From Athalassotoga sp964433875 (lineage in GTDB: Bacteria > Thermotogota > Thermotogae > Mesoaciditogales > Mesoaciditogaceae): a stretch of DNA of 64,000 bases. Made by a program: the position numbers and the translations under genes. The stretch is from the NCBI GenBank assembly GCA_964433875.1, contig CAYSSO010000001.1, positions 62,001 through 126,000 of the forward strand, in the 5' to 3' direction. This document shows, piece by piece, positions 1 to 8,933 of the stretch. The notes beneath the pieces were generated by a model. The model searched no databases. It was given only the letters and a program-made list of their open reading frames with translations, and had not been told where the DNA came from. Position 1 is the stretch's first letter. The number at the start of each line of letters is the position of its first letter.

Positions 1-857
1 GAATCTCGCTAAAAAAGAAGGTAAAACATTTAATTGTCGAAATAAGAGATCTCTGGCCGGACACCATCGTGGAACTTGGAAAGGCAAAAGAGAACAATCC
101 GGTAATAAAGATCATGAGACATTATGAAATGAAGATGTACAAAACTGCTGAAAAAATAGTTACAGTCTTGCCTTTTATGAATGAGAGAATATCCTCGAGG
201 GGCATTTCAAAGGATAAACTTGTAACATTTTCAAATGGATTGGATTCATACCTTTTAGATGAAATATCGGAATGGAGCGATAAAAAATTAGAGGCAAGAA
301 AGTTCTTATCAATAGATGAGAAAGAATTTGTGATCTCTTACGTTGGAAATATCGGATTAGGTCAAAGTCTTGAAGTTTTTGTCAAGGCGGCGAAGGCGTT
401 AAGGGATGTCAAATTCATGATAGTTGGCGATGGATCCGACAAAGAAAGACTGCTATCTATTTCAAAAGGAATCAATAATCTTCACTTTGTTCCACCAGTT
501 CCGAGAGAGCATGTTCCAATCTACTACGCTGCCAGTGATGTTCTTTTCATTCACCTTGCAAACGCGAAGTTGTTCTCAGACTCTCTTCCCTCAAAGACCT
601 TTGAGTATGCTGTCGCCAACAGGCCTGTCATATACGGTCTTGATGGTTTATCGGCCGATATCTTCGATAAGTCAAGATCTGGAATAAGAGTCCACAGAGA
701 AAATACCGAAGAGATAATAGAGGCGATAAAGAAAATAAGGGCAAATTACGATCTCTACTATCGAAATGCGATCGAGGGAAAGGAATACGTGATAAAAAAT
801 TACTTAAGAGAAGAAATAATGAAAAAATATGTTGATTTCCTTGAAAGTCTGAAATGA
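1..857 (+). CDS. Glycosyltransferase, GT4-like (5' end outside window)
   Basis: The frame is open to the left edge (first full codon at base 3), so about the last 285 residues are seen. They begin in the N-terminal lobe with 'EIRDLWPD', a stretch seen in WbuB/CapM-like GT4 enzymes, and continue through a Rossmann-like C-terminal lobe. 'VGDGSDKERL' and 'SKTFEYAVANRPVIYG' are typical of the GT-B nucleotide-sugar site. The role is probably sugar transfer onto a surface polysaccharide or lipid-linked glycan in the cytoplasm; donor and acceptor cannot be told. The ferritin-like gene follows 15 bases downstream. The first GTG inside the window (69) is not a true start. Confidence 0.85.
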   Translation, partial: ISLKKKVKHLIVEIRDLWPDTIVELGKAKENNPVIKIMRHYEMKMYKTAEKIVTVLPFMNERISSRGISKDKLVTFSNGLDSYLLDEISEWSDKKLEARKFLSIDEKEFVISYVGNIGLGQSLEVFVKAAKALRDVKFMIVGDGSDKERLLSISKGINNLHFVPPVPREHVPIYYAASDVLFIHLANAKLFSDSLPSKTFEYAVANRPVIYGLDGLSADIFDKSRSGIRVHRENTEEIIEAIKKIRANYDLYYRNAIEGKEYVIKNYLREEIMKKYVDFLESLK

Positions 858-872
858 AAGGAGAGGTTAAAA

Positions 873-1199
873 ATGCCGGAGTTTGGAAATTCATTTTCTG
901 GGCTTGCGAATGAAAGAAAACTTTCTCACGAAGAACTTGTAAGGGCGATAAGATTTATGATAGCGGCTGAATACGAAGCGATACAATTGTATACCCAACT
1001 TGCTGAATCGACAGACGATGAGGTGGCAAAGGCCGTCCTCGAGGATATATCGGACGAAGAAAGGGTCCATGCCGGGGAGTTTTTGAAACTCTTGAAATAT
1101 TTAGATTCGAAAGAAGAGAAGTTTTACGAGGACGGAGCGCGAGAAGTCGAAGAGATAATCGAAAAAATAAAAGGTCAAAGATCGAGAAAGAAAAGATAA
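873..1199 (+). CDS. Ferritin-like protein of the encapsulin-cargo type
   Basis: A 108-residue, two-helix ferritin-like protein. It has Glu33 in 'AAEYEAIQLY' and an E-x-x-H pair (Glu63, His66) in 'DEERVHAGEF', the ligand pattern of short encapsulated ferritins that build a di-iron site at a dimer interface. Family knowledge suggests ferroxidase activity and iron storage inside an encapsulin shell. No encapsulin gene is adjacent: a glycosyltransferase lies upstream and a Nif3-like gene starts directly at the stop codon. The C-terminus ends in a basic 'GQRSRKKR' and shows no obvious Gly-rich cargo-loading peptide. The start has a good GGAG Shine-Dalgarno sequence. A stand-alone di-iron protein is the alternative. 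Confidence 0.8.
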   Translation: MPEFGNSFSGLANERKLSHEELVRAIRFMIAAEYEAIQLYTQLAESTDDEVAKAVLEDISDEERVHAGEFLKLLKYLDSKEEKFYEDGAREVEEIIEKIKGQRSRKKR

Positions 1200-1967
1200 A
1201 TGCTTGTAAATGAATATATATCCAAAATAGAAGAAAAATTCCCGCTTTTCCTCCAGCAAAGTTACGATAACAGTGGCATCCAAATCGAAGGCCCCAACGT
1301 TGAACTTCGCAATGTGGTAATAACGCTTGACGTTACCGAGCAGACCATAGAAAGGGCCATTCAGACGGATGCCCAGATGATCTTGAGCCATCACCCGATC
1401 TTCTTTCATCCGCTGAAATCTATAAGATCTGATAATTTTATCGGGAGAATGGTATATGCGGCTATAATGAATTCCTTAACGATTTATTCTTGCCACACAA
1501 ATTACGATGCGGCCGTCGGAGGTTTGAATGATATTCTCGCAAGACGCCTTGAGATGAAAGAATGCCGTCCACTCGTAAAAATAGACGAATATGGCAATGG
1601 GATAGGCAGAATAGGATTTGTCAAAAAAAGACCTATCGAAGAGTTTGTCAACTTTTTAAGAGAAAAACTCGAGGTGGATCACGTGAAATTCGCTCCCGTT
1701 GGCAATGTTGAGATCGAAAAAATAGCGATATGTTCTGGCTCCGGAAGAGATTTTTTAAAAAATGCAATTGATTCAAATGTAGATCTGTACATAACTGGTG
1801 ATCTATCGTATCATGAAATATCTCAGGCAGTCCAATCAGGCCTTTCCATCATAGTTGTTGACCACGACGAGAGTGAAAAATTCTTTGAAGACGGCATGAT
1901 CGATTTTTCAAGCGATTTCGGATTTAAAATCACAAGATACCACGAGCGATTTTACTGGACCTTGTGA
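1200..1967 (+). CDS. Nif3-like dinuclear metal-centre protein (DUF34/NIF3)
   Basis: 255 residues matching the Nif3/DUF34 family, often annotated 'GTP cyclohydrolase 1 type 2 homolog'. Visible marks are 'LSHHPIFFHP' (two His ligands) near residue 65, 'SCHTNYDAAVGGLND' near residue 98, and a C-terminal 'VVDHDESEKF' in place of the usual GH-x-x-SE segment. Members form toroidal hexamers with a two-metal site; their biochemical role is unsettled. The ATG directly follows the stop of the ferritin-like gene, so the two are probably cotranscribed. It ends 5 bases from the convergent stop of the GatZ-like gene, with no clear terminator between. Confidence 0.88.
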   Translation: MLVNEYISKIEEKFPLFLQQSYDNSGIQIEGPNVELRNVVITLDVTEQTIERAIQTDAQMILSHHPIFFHPLKSIRSDNFIGRMVYAAIMNSLTIYSCHTNYDAAVGGLNDILARRLEMKECRPLVKIDEYGNGIGRIGFVKKRPIEEFVNFLREKLEVDHVKFAPVGNVEIEKIAICSGSGRDFLKNAIDSNVDLYITGDLSYHEISQAVQSGLSIIVVDHDESEKFFEDGMIDFSSDFGFKITRYHERFYWTL

Positions 1968-1972
1968 TTTTG

Positions 1973-3211
1973 TCATATGATACTTTCCCAGTAAACATTC
2001 AATACCTTTTTTATTTCGTAATTTATTAGTGCACGAGGATCTTTGTCCAGTTCCTTTTCCCTTATTTTTTCATATTGTTCTGGAAGGTACTGATGAATTA
2101 AATTCATGGGTATATCTTTAAGATTTTCAATAAGACGATTCGTAGATTTCTCAACTTCTTCGAATGGCCAATAATATCTAATTCTATCGAAATAACTGTA
2201 CATTTGGTCTAACCTAAGTTTCTTTCCTCTGCCTTTATAATAATCTTGCCAGTATTTTGGATGATCATTCATTACTTTAATTAACTTTTCGATCAATCCA
2301 GACTGTTTTTCTTCATTTATTAATTCCTTTTCTATGAAGTTCAAAGCAAATAAACTTCTTCTGTAAGCATCTGTTAATGCCGGTCCAACCTTTAATATCC
2401 TTATACCGTCTTTGACCATTTGCTTTAGCGATTTAGCAGTTTGGTAATCTGTCGAATGTGCCTCGAAATATACAGATGGATAATATTGGCCCAAATGGTT
2501 ACACAGCGCTTTTGTCTTTTCACTATCATATTCGGATATGCTGTCCCCAAATCCTATTCCTAACCTTACGACTATTGCTATGACTCTGTCCCAGGCACCT
2601 TTTAGGCCGAACCTTTCAAATGATTTTTGAAGTTCTTCGATTGTTTTATCCAATTCTTCAATAGAAGTTACCTCCGGGATTTCCTTCGTGCTTCCACCTG
2701 GAGCCGGTACTTCGGTGCCGACAACGTAAACGGGTCTATTCCCGCCATATTTTTCATAAGTATCTTCCGCTACGGCGCACAATTCTGCTTCACGATCTGC
2801 AACTAAAGTTGTCGAAAAACAATTGTCCCCTTTCAATGGCATGCTACAATCCAGATGAATCTTTCCAAAACCATTTTTTACAAACTCAATTACAAGTTGT
2901 TTTGCCTTATCCATGGCGATATCTGAGTATTCATTTTTCCATGGATCTGGACCGAGGTGGTCTCCTCCAAGTAAGAGTTTTTCAGGGTTTAATTTCATTT
3001 CTTTAACCTTTTTAAAGATCTTTTTGCTGAAAATTTCTGGCGTCATATTGGTATATCCACCAAATTGATTGATCTGATGGCACGTTGCCTCGATAAGTAA
3101 AACATCATCTTTTTCTCTGGCGAATTCTATAGAAGCATCCAAAACATTTTCATTTGAACTGCATACAGAATATATTCCCCTATTTTTTAAGAAAGCACTA
3201 TCAAGCCACAT
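1973..3211 (-). CDS. GatZ/KbaZ-like protein (tagatose-phosphate metabolism)
   Basis: 412 residues of the GatZ/KbaZ family. These proteins were described as non-catalytic subunits of class II tagatose-1,6-bisphosphate aldolase; some members are D-tagatose-6-phosphate 4-epimerases. Typical segments are 'GGDHLGPDPW' near residue 83, 'HLDCSMPLKGD' near 119, 'YVVGTEVPAPGG' near 162 and 'EAHSTDYQT' near 251. It is the last gene of the long carbohydrate operon, starting 6 bases after the GH36 stop behind an AAGGTGAT ribosome site. No GatY catalytic subunit is present in the window, which favours an epimerase role making fructose 6-phosphate (inference). Confidence 0.82.
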   Translation of the reverse strand: MWLDSAFLKNRGIYSVCSSNENVLDASIEFAREKDDVLLIEATCHQINQFGGYTNMTPEIFSKKIFKKVKEMKLNPEKLLLGGDHLGPDPWKNEYSDIAMDKAKQLVIEFVKNGFGKIHLDCSMPLKGDNCFSTTLVADREAELCAVAEDTYEKYGGNRPVYVVGTEVPAPGGSTKEIPEVTSIEELDKTIEELQKSFERFGLKGAWDRVIAIVVRLGIGFGDSISEYDSEKTKALCNHLGQYYPSVYFEAHSTDYQTAKSLKQMVKDGIRILKVGPALTDAYRRSLFALNFIEKELINEEKQSGLIEKLIKVMNDHPKYWQDYYKGRGKKLRLDQMYSYFDRIRYYWPFEEVEKSTNRLIENLKDIPMNLIHQYLPEQYEKIREKELDKDPRALINYEIKKVLNVYWESII

Positions 3212-3217
3212 AATCTA

Positions 3218-5197
3218 TCACCTTTTTATTGGAATGGCACAAATAATGATGTGATCTTCAAAATCCAAATTTATAAATCTTTCTCCACTTTTAATGATCC
3301 CAATCCTATCATTACTTTCACAGTTAAATATTTCATATGCTTTTGATTTGCTTAACCCTCTTAGTTCAAATTGACCCGAAAACTTATTCGCGAAGATTGA
3401 ATAGTATAATCTTTTCTTCTTTCTTACAACGTGAGTTTCTGGACGATCAAAGATCATGTCATAAAGGTTAAGATACTCTCCCTCAGAAAGCCTAAGTTTA
3501 TTGTAGATATCTATCCATTTTTTTATATTTTTTTCTTTGTGGTTTGTAAGAGGATAGCCTCCACTTCCTTTCATTGTAAACATAGAGCCGGGAACGCCTC
3601 CTATACCTATAGTCGAGGCGAAATCTTCGCCGCTTTCTGTTAATTCAACGTAATCTCCAAAATATGGAACATTTCTTCCCATAAAGGCTTTAAATACTTT
3701 ACCTCTGTGCCTTATCTGAAATGAACTTTTAGGATCAGAGGCAACCGGCAGATCACAAGACGGCATATTATATATGGAAGCGCAAGAGCCACATGGGCAA
3801 ACCTCTATCACCGCATTTCTTTTTATAGAATGTGATATATCGTATATTTTCTTTATCAATTTTGGAGAATTTTCGTATGAGTCAAATTCATTTTTGTGAT
3901 TATGTGATTTATTGAAACAAGGTGGCACTGCGTTTATATGTTGACCATCCACCTTTAGGCCATCAAAGTCGTAATTTGAAATCAATCGTTTTACAAGATC
4001 TGTGGTAACTTTTTTCGTACCGGTCGTTAAAGGGCAAATGTAGTAAGAGTTCCAAAAATCAATCTCTATTGGATTTAAATTTTTGTCCAATACCGGCAAT
4101 TCTTTTTGAATTCTTAACAACTTTGAATCCTTAGAAGCGGCAAGAGGTATAAACCATATTCCAGCCTTTAAATTTTTTTCATGAATTTTTTTCACCGTCT
4201 CGATGAGATCATCTTCTCCATTTTTAAAGGCCAATCTGTTTATTCCCCAATCACCGTATTTGTCCTGCCACCCATCATCTATTACAACCCATCCAAATCC
4301 AAGTTCTTTTACCTTATCGATTGTTTTAAGAATTTCTTCCATGTACTGACCATCGTAAGAAAAATCCCTGCCGTATCCCCATGCACACCATTGGGGTAGA
4401 TAAGCGTCTTTAGGGTATTTATTCCTTCTAATTCTAAGGCCTAATTTTGTTAAAACCTTCGAATATCGTTCCAAAGGATCGAAGAAATCTCCATGATGTG
4501 GCAACAAGACGGTGGTATAGCCTCTGTGTTCTTGATTCTTGGTTAGAAATATCTTTCTATTTTCGAGGATCTTGAAATGAATACTCTCCTTATCGTTAAC
4601 AAGCGGAATTGAAACAGGATAGGGCTTTTTTTCGAGGACTCCTATGGCCACCCCACCGTCTTTTGACCATACGTCCACAATTGGAATTCCTCCACCGTAG
4701 TCATTTGAATTCATGCCCATGTAATTTTCTCTGCGGTAATTTTGAGTTATGGGAAGAATCCAATCGGGCCTTTCAGGATAACTCGCACCCTGAAAAGCCC
4801 AAAAGATCCTGGAATTATCGGCCTGTATTTCATTTCTTATTATATTTTCTATTTCCATTCTTCCATCGTTCAAATGATATTTGACATCCAACAAAAAGAC
4901 ATCTTCATCATCTGGAATTGTAATGTAGAGATATTTTTTTAGTTCAAAATCTCTGACTTTAAAGACGCCTTCAAAAACGTACTTTTTGTAATTTCCAAAC
5001 ATGCTTTTACCTTTAAAAATTCTGACATTTTTTAGAGAAAACCCATCAATTCTTTCTTCCGTTCCTACAAGATAATCGCTGATGCCTTCTAATGTTATCC
5101 AATTTTTTGAAGAAGCATCAAGAATTTTAAATTTAAAATCCTTATACATCAAGATTTGAAAATTACGAGATGAGATCTTATACGTGCTCTGTGACAT
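3218..5197 (-). CDS. Glycoside hydrolase family 36 (alpha-galactosidase / alpha-N-acetylgalactosaminidase)
   Basis: 659 residues. An N-terminal beta-sandwich leads into a TIM barrel with 'WCAWGYGRDFSYDG' and 'GWVVIDDGWQDKYGDW'. The probable nucleophile is Asp417 in 'GLKVDGQH' and the acid/base Asp488 in 'PVASDPKSS'; their 71-residue spacing fits GH36. 'CPCGSCAS' lies between them. There is no signal peptide, so it acts in the cytoplasm on imported oligosaccharides. GH36 contains both alpha-galactosidases and alpha-N-acetylgalactosaminidases. The neighbouring amino-sugar type genes make the latter possible, but the sequence alone does not decide. It sits between the GH114-like and GatZ-like genes. 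Confidence 0.88.
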   Translation of the reverse strand: MSQSTYKISSRNFQILMYKDFKFKILDASSKNWITLEGISDYLVGTEERIDGFSLKNVRIFKGKSMFGNYKKYVFEGVFKVRDFELKKYLYITIPDDEDVFLLDVKYHLNDGRMEIENIIRNEIQADNSRIFWAFQGASYPERPDWILPITQNYRRENYMGMNSNDYGGGIPIVDVWSKDGGVAIGVLEKKPYPVSIPLVNDKESIHFKILENRKIFLTKNQEHRGYTTVLLPHHGDFFDPLERYSKVLTKLGLRIRRNKYPKDAYLPQWCAWGYGRDFSYDGQYMEEILKTIDKVKELGFGWVVIDDGWQDKYGDWGINRLAFKNGEDDLIETVKKIHEKNLKAGIWFIPLAASKDSKLLRIQKELPVLDKNLNPIEIDFWNSYYICPLTTGTKKVTTDLVKRLISNYDFDGLKVDGQHINAVPPCFNKSHNHKNEFDSYENSPKLIKKIYDISHSIKRNAVIEVCPCGSCASIYNMPSCDLPVASDPKSSFQIRHRGKVFKAFMGRNVPYFGDYVELTESGEDFASTIGIGGVPGSMFTMKGSGGYPLTNHKEKNIKKWIDIYNKLRLSEGEYLNLYDMIFDRPETHVVRKKKRLYYSIFANKFSGQFELRGLSKSKAYEIFNCESNDRIGIIKSGERFINLDFEDHIIICAIPIKR

Positions 5198-5242
5198 GCT
5201 CCCACCACTTATAGAAGTAGAAAATTCTTGCTTAAAAGGGCG

Positions 5243-5521
5243 TTAAAAATTAACCGTCGTTGTATTTACACCCGTATCAAATTCTTTATTTTCACCTGGG
5301 TTAATGATTATTTTAAGAGGACTGAAAGATTTATTTACCTCAACTGACACTTTATAGTCCTCATTTGGGCCAAGTTGATCGACAGTTATGTCTTTTATCA
5401 ATTCTCCTTTGCCATTGTACACAAGTATCTCGAATTGCTTTGAGGGGTTGACTCCAACATTTCTGACTGTAAATGTTATTCTGTTATTCCGGTAACCGAA
5501 ATTCCCGAGTGCAAACTCCAT
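5243..5521 (-). pseudogene. Frameshifted C-terminal piece of the GH114-like protein
   Basis: About 90 codons in a different frame from the preceding GH114-like gene, overlapping its end. The translation is a beta-rich domain ('RITFTVRNVG', 'KQFEILVYNGKGELI') like an Ig/CARDB-type adhesion module. The upstream frame reads '..AYIGWSLHSG' while this frame reads '..EFALGNFGYR'. A single lost base between about 5515 and 5520 would join them into one protein of about 500 residues. The internal ATG at 5521 has no convincing ribosome site, so independent translation is unlikely. It is either a real mutation or a sequencing error. Confidence 0.6.
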
Positions 5522-6741
5522 CCTATGTATGCAACCCTTCCTCCCTTAAATCCAAGTTTTTCTTGAATTCCAGGAATTTTTGAATCTACATCGTAAAGAT
5601 ATTTTTTATCTATATTCACCAAAGTCGCTTTGGGCATATTATCGTTTCCTATCGGAATTGAGGCTATCATAGGCCAGTTTTTACCATCGTAAGCCGAAAT
5701 CTGGAGGGCGAAATCATTTAACCCACCATCGAAATATATGACCAAAAAAGAAGAGTTCTCTGTCGCATCAAATGTTAAAACCGCACCCGCATCCCATCCT
5801 TCGCACTTTCTATACCATATGCCAGTAATACTTTCCGGACTGCTCCAACCAGGTCCATATATATAGGCCATAGAACTTTCTGATGTTTTTGGATTAAAAT
5901 AAATCTCTGAAGAAACATTGGTAGAACTATAAGTTAAAATTGGAATTTTCATGCCGGGCTTGTAGGTGTATATTGAATTGATGTAAAGATTTGTTATAGA
6001 TCCAAGTACATCATATTTTTTATACATAGAAAAGATGTAATCCATGAGATTATAATCATTTTCTCCCGCATAACTTAGAGCCAGAATTTTGTATCCAAAT
6101 TTTTTAGAAAGGTTAACCTGCTGTTCTACTTCAACTGGATTTATCTCCACCTTCTCATAAGTACCATTCATAAAATTGTATTTTGAAGCAAAATCTTCCC
6201 ACAAAACACCGTCTATATAAGGCCCTGTTTTGCTTAGAAGTGAAAAACCTCTATTTTGTATTATTATCATATCAGGATATTTTTCTCTTATTTCCCTTAT
6301 GAGAGAGACCATTGCATCGGCAGTTTGAGGAAATTGAACTGCGGTATCGACTGTGTCAAGGAAGAAACCGTTATATCCCATATCCTTTATTTTTTTTGCC
6401 AGTACATTGATTATGTAATCTCTCCAGCCTTGTTTTCTAACATCTATCATATAAGAGTTCCAATTCTCATTCTTTGCGAGTATCCACGATGGATCTACAT
6501 TTTTGTTATCAGATTCTCCTATGCTCATATAAGCGATCAATTTAGTATGAGACTCTATCTCTTTAATTTCACTTGTAGAATAAGCATCTGGCTGAACAAC
6601 TGCAAGATCATATTGAGAGAGTTGATTCACATCGTCCTTTCCATAATAGAAAACAAAATTTTTTATGCCATCAAGCGGGTTAGCAAATAAAAAACTCGCG
6701 AATGCAAAGGTTAGAACGACAAACACGAGGATCCTTTTCAT
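5476..6741 (-). CDS. Secreted GH114-like protein (endo-alpha-1,4-polygalactosaminidase family), 3' frameshift
   Basis: 421 residues. An N-terminal signal peptide ('MKRILVFVVLTFAFASFLFA') is followed by a TIM-barrel domain of the TM1410/GH114 type, with 'AYMSIGESD' near 86, 'GFFLDTVDT' near 127, 'MIIIQNRGF' near 157 and 'GVLWEDFASKY' near 175. A beta-sandwich domain follows from about residue 265. GH114 covers endo-alpha-1,4-polygalactosaminidases, so it may cut an extracellular galactosamine-rich polymer. The last ten residues ('LHSGISVTGITE') come from a frame change, and the following frame holds the missing domain. The barrel is intact. It lies between the CBM9-like gene and GH36 in the sugar operon. 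The substrate is inferred from family and context. Confidence 0.72.
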   Translation of the reverse strand: MKRILVFVVLTFAFASFLFANPLDGIKNFVFYYGKDDVNQLSQYDLAVVQPDAYSTSEIKEIESHTKLIAYMSIGESDNKNVDPSWILAKNENWNSYMIDVRKQGWRDYIINVLAKKIKDMGYNGFFLDTVDTAVQFPQTADAMVSLIREIREKYPDMIIIQNRGFSLLSKTGPYIDGVLWEDFASKYNFMNGTYEKVEINPVEVEQQVNLSKKFGYKILALSYAGENDYNLMDYIFSMYKKYDVLGSITNLYINSIYTYKPGMKIPILTYSSTNVSSEIYFNPKTSESSMAYIYGPGWSSPESITGIWYRKCEGWDAGAVLTFDATENSSFLVIYFDGGLNDFALQISAYDGKNWPMIASIPIGNDNMPKATLVNIDKKYLYDVDSKIPGIQEKLGFKGGRVAYIGWSLHSGISVTGITE

Positions 6742-6773
6742 TTTTCCCTCCTCCTCATTTTAACGATTACCGA

Positions 6774-6809
6774 AAATGTGAGGGTATCATCAATGATACC
6801 CTCACATTT
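6774..6809 (-). terminator. Strong hairpin after the CBM9-like gene
   Basis: A 17-bp perfect inverted repeat (6774-6790 with 6793-6809) with a 2-base centre sits between the CBM9-like stop and the GH114-like start. On the minus strand it is followed by only a short T-run (TTTT). It may be a partial terminator or an RNA-stability hairpin that raises the level of the transporter and binding-protein segment relative to the downstream hydrolases. Confidence 0.65.
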
Positions 6810-6813
6810 GAGT

Positions 6814-7626
6814 TTAAAATTTATTCAATGGATCTATCAGGAAAAGGTTACCGAAGAATTGTGGATTTCCCCAATTATTTGGCGATTTGGGAGAAGAACT
6901 TATCATGACATCCTGCGAAAGTGTATCTGGCTTATTGGTAAAACTCGGAGATACTACAAAGCCCATTAGCATACCCGGATGAGGGTCAACATTTAACAGT
7001 TTCCACGGAATTGCGACTTCGAAATCATAACCGGTCGAAGTTTGAATAGCCGCTAACTTGCATTTCGCAACCTCACTTGCCAAAACTGGTGGAGTCCAAA
7101 CGTATATTTCGGGCTTTATGAAGTCAAAGTTTCCCGGGCTTATCCCTATTTGGAATATGGCCTTGTTAGGCTGTGTGAGAGCGAAATCTTCCTGCATCTG
7201 TGTATCAAACCACAATTCAACATGATCGCCCTGCCACATGTTGGAACCAACTGCCATCTGAACTACAGGCGTAGCATTAACTTCCATTGCCATGTAAAAG
7301 TAATTTTGATCCCATCCCATATAATAAACGGCAGATTGCTTTTCCTGACCTTCCCAGTTTTCAGGCTGGTAGCCAACATCGACCGGCAATCCTAAATAGT
7401 ATCTTGGGCTTAAATACCACTCATCGCTGAGATTTATCTTTCCGTCTATAACCGGTGGCTTTGGGAAATAAGGGGCATACTGGGTCCATGTTTCTGTCCT
7501 CAATTTCAAAGTCTGGGTGCTTGCAGGAGAACTGCTTGCGACGCTTAAATTCACAGAATCCGCAAATGCCAAGGATCCTAAAATTACCAAGGCTAAAATC
7601 GACAAAACCAAAAGTGTCCTTCTCAC
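6814..7626 (-). CDS. Secreted carbohydrate-binding protein, CBM9-like domain
   Basis: 270 residues with a signal peptide ('RTLLVLSILALVILGSLAFA') and one CBM9/DOMON-like beta-sandwich. Family marks are 'PPVIDGKINLSDEW' near 58, 'MGWDQNYFYMAMEV' near 102 and 'GDHVELWFDTQ' near 133, the core of CBM9 sugar-binding modules. It probably sits outside the cell and holds the polymer or oligosaccharide close to the transporter or to the GH114-like enzyme; its ligand is unknown. The gene follows the solute-binding protein in the same direction with a 34-base gap, and a strong hairpin follows its stop codon. Confidence 0.8.
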   Translation of the reverse strand: MRRTLLVLSILALVILGSLAFADSVNLSVASSSPASTQTLKLRTETWTQYAPYFPKPPVIDGKINLSDEWYLSPRYYLGLPVDVGYQPENWEGQEKQSAVYYMGWDQNYFYMAMEVNATPVVQMAVGSNMWQGDHVELWFDTQMQEDFALTQPNKAIFQIGISPGNFDFIKPEIYVWTPPVLASEVAKCKLAAIQTSTGYDFEVAIPWKLLNVDPHPGMLMGFVVSPSFTNKPDTLSQDVMISSSPKSPNNWGNPQFFGNLFLIDPLNKF

Positions 7627-7660
7627 AACTTATCACCTCTCCTTTTTTAAAATTAGTGAA

Positions 7661-8908
7661 TTATTTTTTCAAAGCCCTATCTAATATTTTTTGACAACTT
7701 TGCTGTGCTATCGAAGCGGCCTTTTCAGGACTCATTGTGTTGGTCCAGGCATATTCTAATGTACTTTCCAACATGTTTTCCCATTCATACCAAGAAAGTG
7801 TGAATGGAATATCGCGTAAAATTGATGGATCTTCATTACTCTTGTTCAATATGTCCAAAAGACCTGTTGCCTGAGGAAAATTTTCAAAATAAACTGGAAC
7901 TACACTTTTTAATGCAGGAATAGCCTGACCATTTTCAGCCATTATCTTTTGCCCCTCAGGCCCTATTAAAAATTTTATAAATTCCCAGTCAGCCTGAATA
8001 TGCTTCGATTGGGCTGATATAACGTAAGATAGTTGGTTCAAACTCATATATCTTCCAGCAGGTCCCTTTGGAATAGGCGCAATGCCCCATTTGAATGGAA
8101 GGCTTTTGTACCCAACTATGCTTGATGAAATGCCGAGGACGGTACCAAAGTTTCCGGTCATAAATGGATCAGAAAGACCTTGCATGTAAGATTCAGAAGG
8201 ATTGACGTAATACTTATACCTGACATCGTACATGAATTGAAGCCCCTTTAAAGTGTCTGGATTTGTAAGAGTGAACTGGGTCTTGCTACTATTTAAAATA
8301 TCCCCTCCTGCTTCCCATATTATCTGGTAAAGGCCTCCCTCGCCGTAGGTGGGTATATACATTCCCCACTTATTTGCATCAATATTCGTTAATTTCTTAG
8401 CCGCGTTAAGCCAATCCTGCCATGTCCAATCCCAATTCGGGTAAGAGAGTCCTGCTTTGTCAAATAAATTTTTGTTGTAGTAAAGAATTCCACCTATAGT
8501 TATATCTTTAGGTGCCCCGTAAAAGATACCGTTGTACTCACAAACTGCCGGTTCAAAATAGTACTCGTTAAGATCTATACTTTTCATGAGATCTGTTAGA
8601 TTGTAAAACACACCTTCTTTGGCGAAATTGTCAAAATAGGCACCATCCATTACAAAAACATCTGGTGCATTATTTGCTGCAATCCTATTTTGTAGTGTTT
8701 GGAAGTAGGCTCCCCATGATGTAGATTGAAGAGACACAAACACGCTATTTTGAGATTGATTGAATTTGTCTACCATTTTCTGATAAGCCTGAATTTCAAA
8801 GATATTTCCCCATACCATGAAGGTTATATTCGTCTTTCCAAGAGCCGTTAAAGACAAGGCAAAAGAAAGCAAGACGACTAAAAAGATCGGAATAAACTTG
8901 AATTTCAT
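7661..8908 (-). CDS. Sugar ABC transporter substrate-binding protein (family 1, CUT1)
   Basis: About 415 residues: a signal peptide, then a type I extracellular solute-binding fold ('ITFMVWGNIFEIQAYQKMVDKF', shown by its Trp/Gly-rich first strand, 'APDVFVMDGAYF', 'GAPKDITIGGILYYNKNLF'). The ATG at 8908 is chosen over one 15 bases upstream because GGAGGGG lies 6 bases before it. It delivers oligosaccharide to the two permeases encoded just upstream. No ATPase is encoded here, so a shared MsmK/MalK-like ATPase elsewhere is expected. The gene order implies the cargo is the glycan handled by the GH114, GH36 and tagatose-pathway genes. Confidence 0.9.
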   Translation of the reverse strand: MKFKFIPIFLVVLLSFALSLTALGKTNITFMVWGNIFEIQAYQKMVDKFNQSQNSVFVSLQSTSWGAYFQTLQNRIAANNAPDVFVMDGAYFDNFAKEGVFYNLTDLMKSIDLNEYYFEPAVCEYNGIFYGAPKDITIGGILYYNKNLFDKAGLSYPNWDWTWQDWLNAAKKLTNIDANKWGMYIPTYGEGGLYQIIWEAGGDILNSSKTQFTLTNPDTLKGLQFMYDVRYKYYVNPSESYMQGLSDPFMTGNFGTVLGISSSIVGYKSLPFKWGIAPIPKGPAGRYMSLNQLSYVISAQSKHIQADWEFIKFLIGPEGQKIMAENGQAIPALKSVVPVYFENFPQATGLLDILNKSNEDPSILRDIPFTLSWYEWENMLESTLEYAWTNTMSPEKAASIAQQSCQKILDRALKK

Positions 8909-8933
8909 CTTAATCCCCTCCATTCTTTAACAT

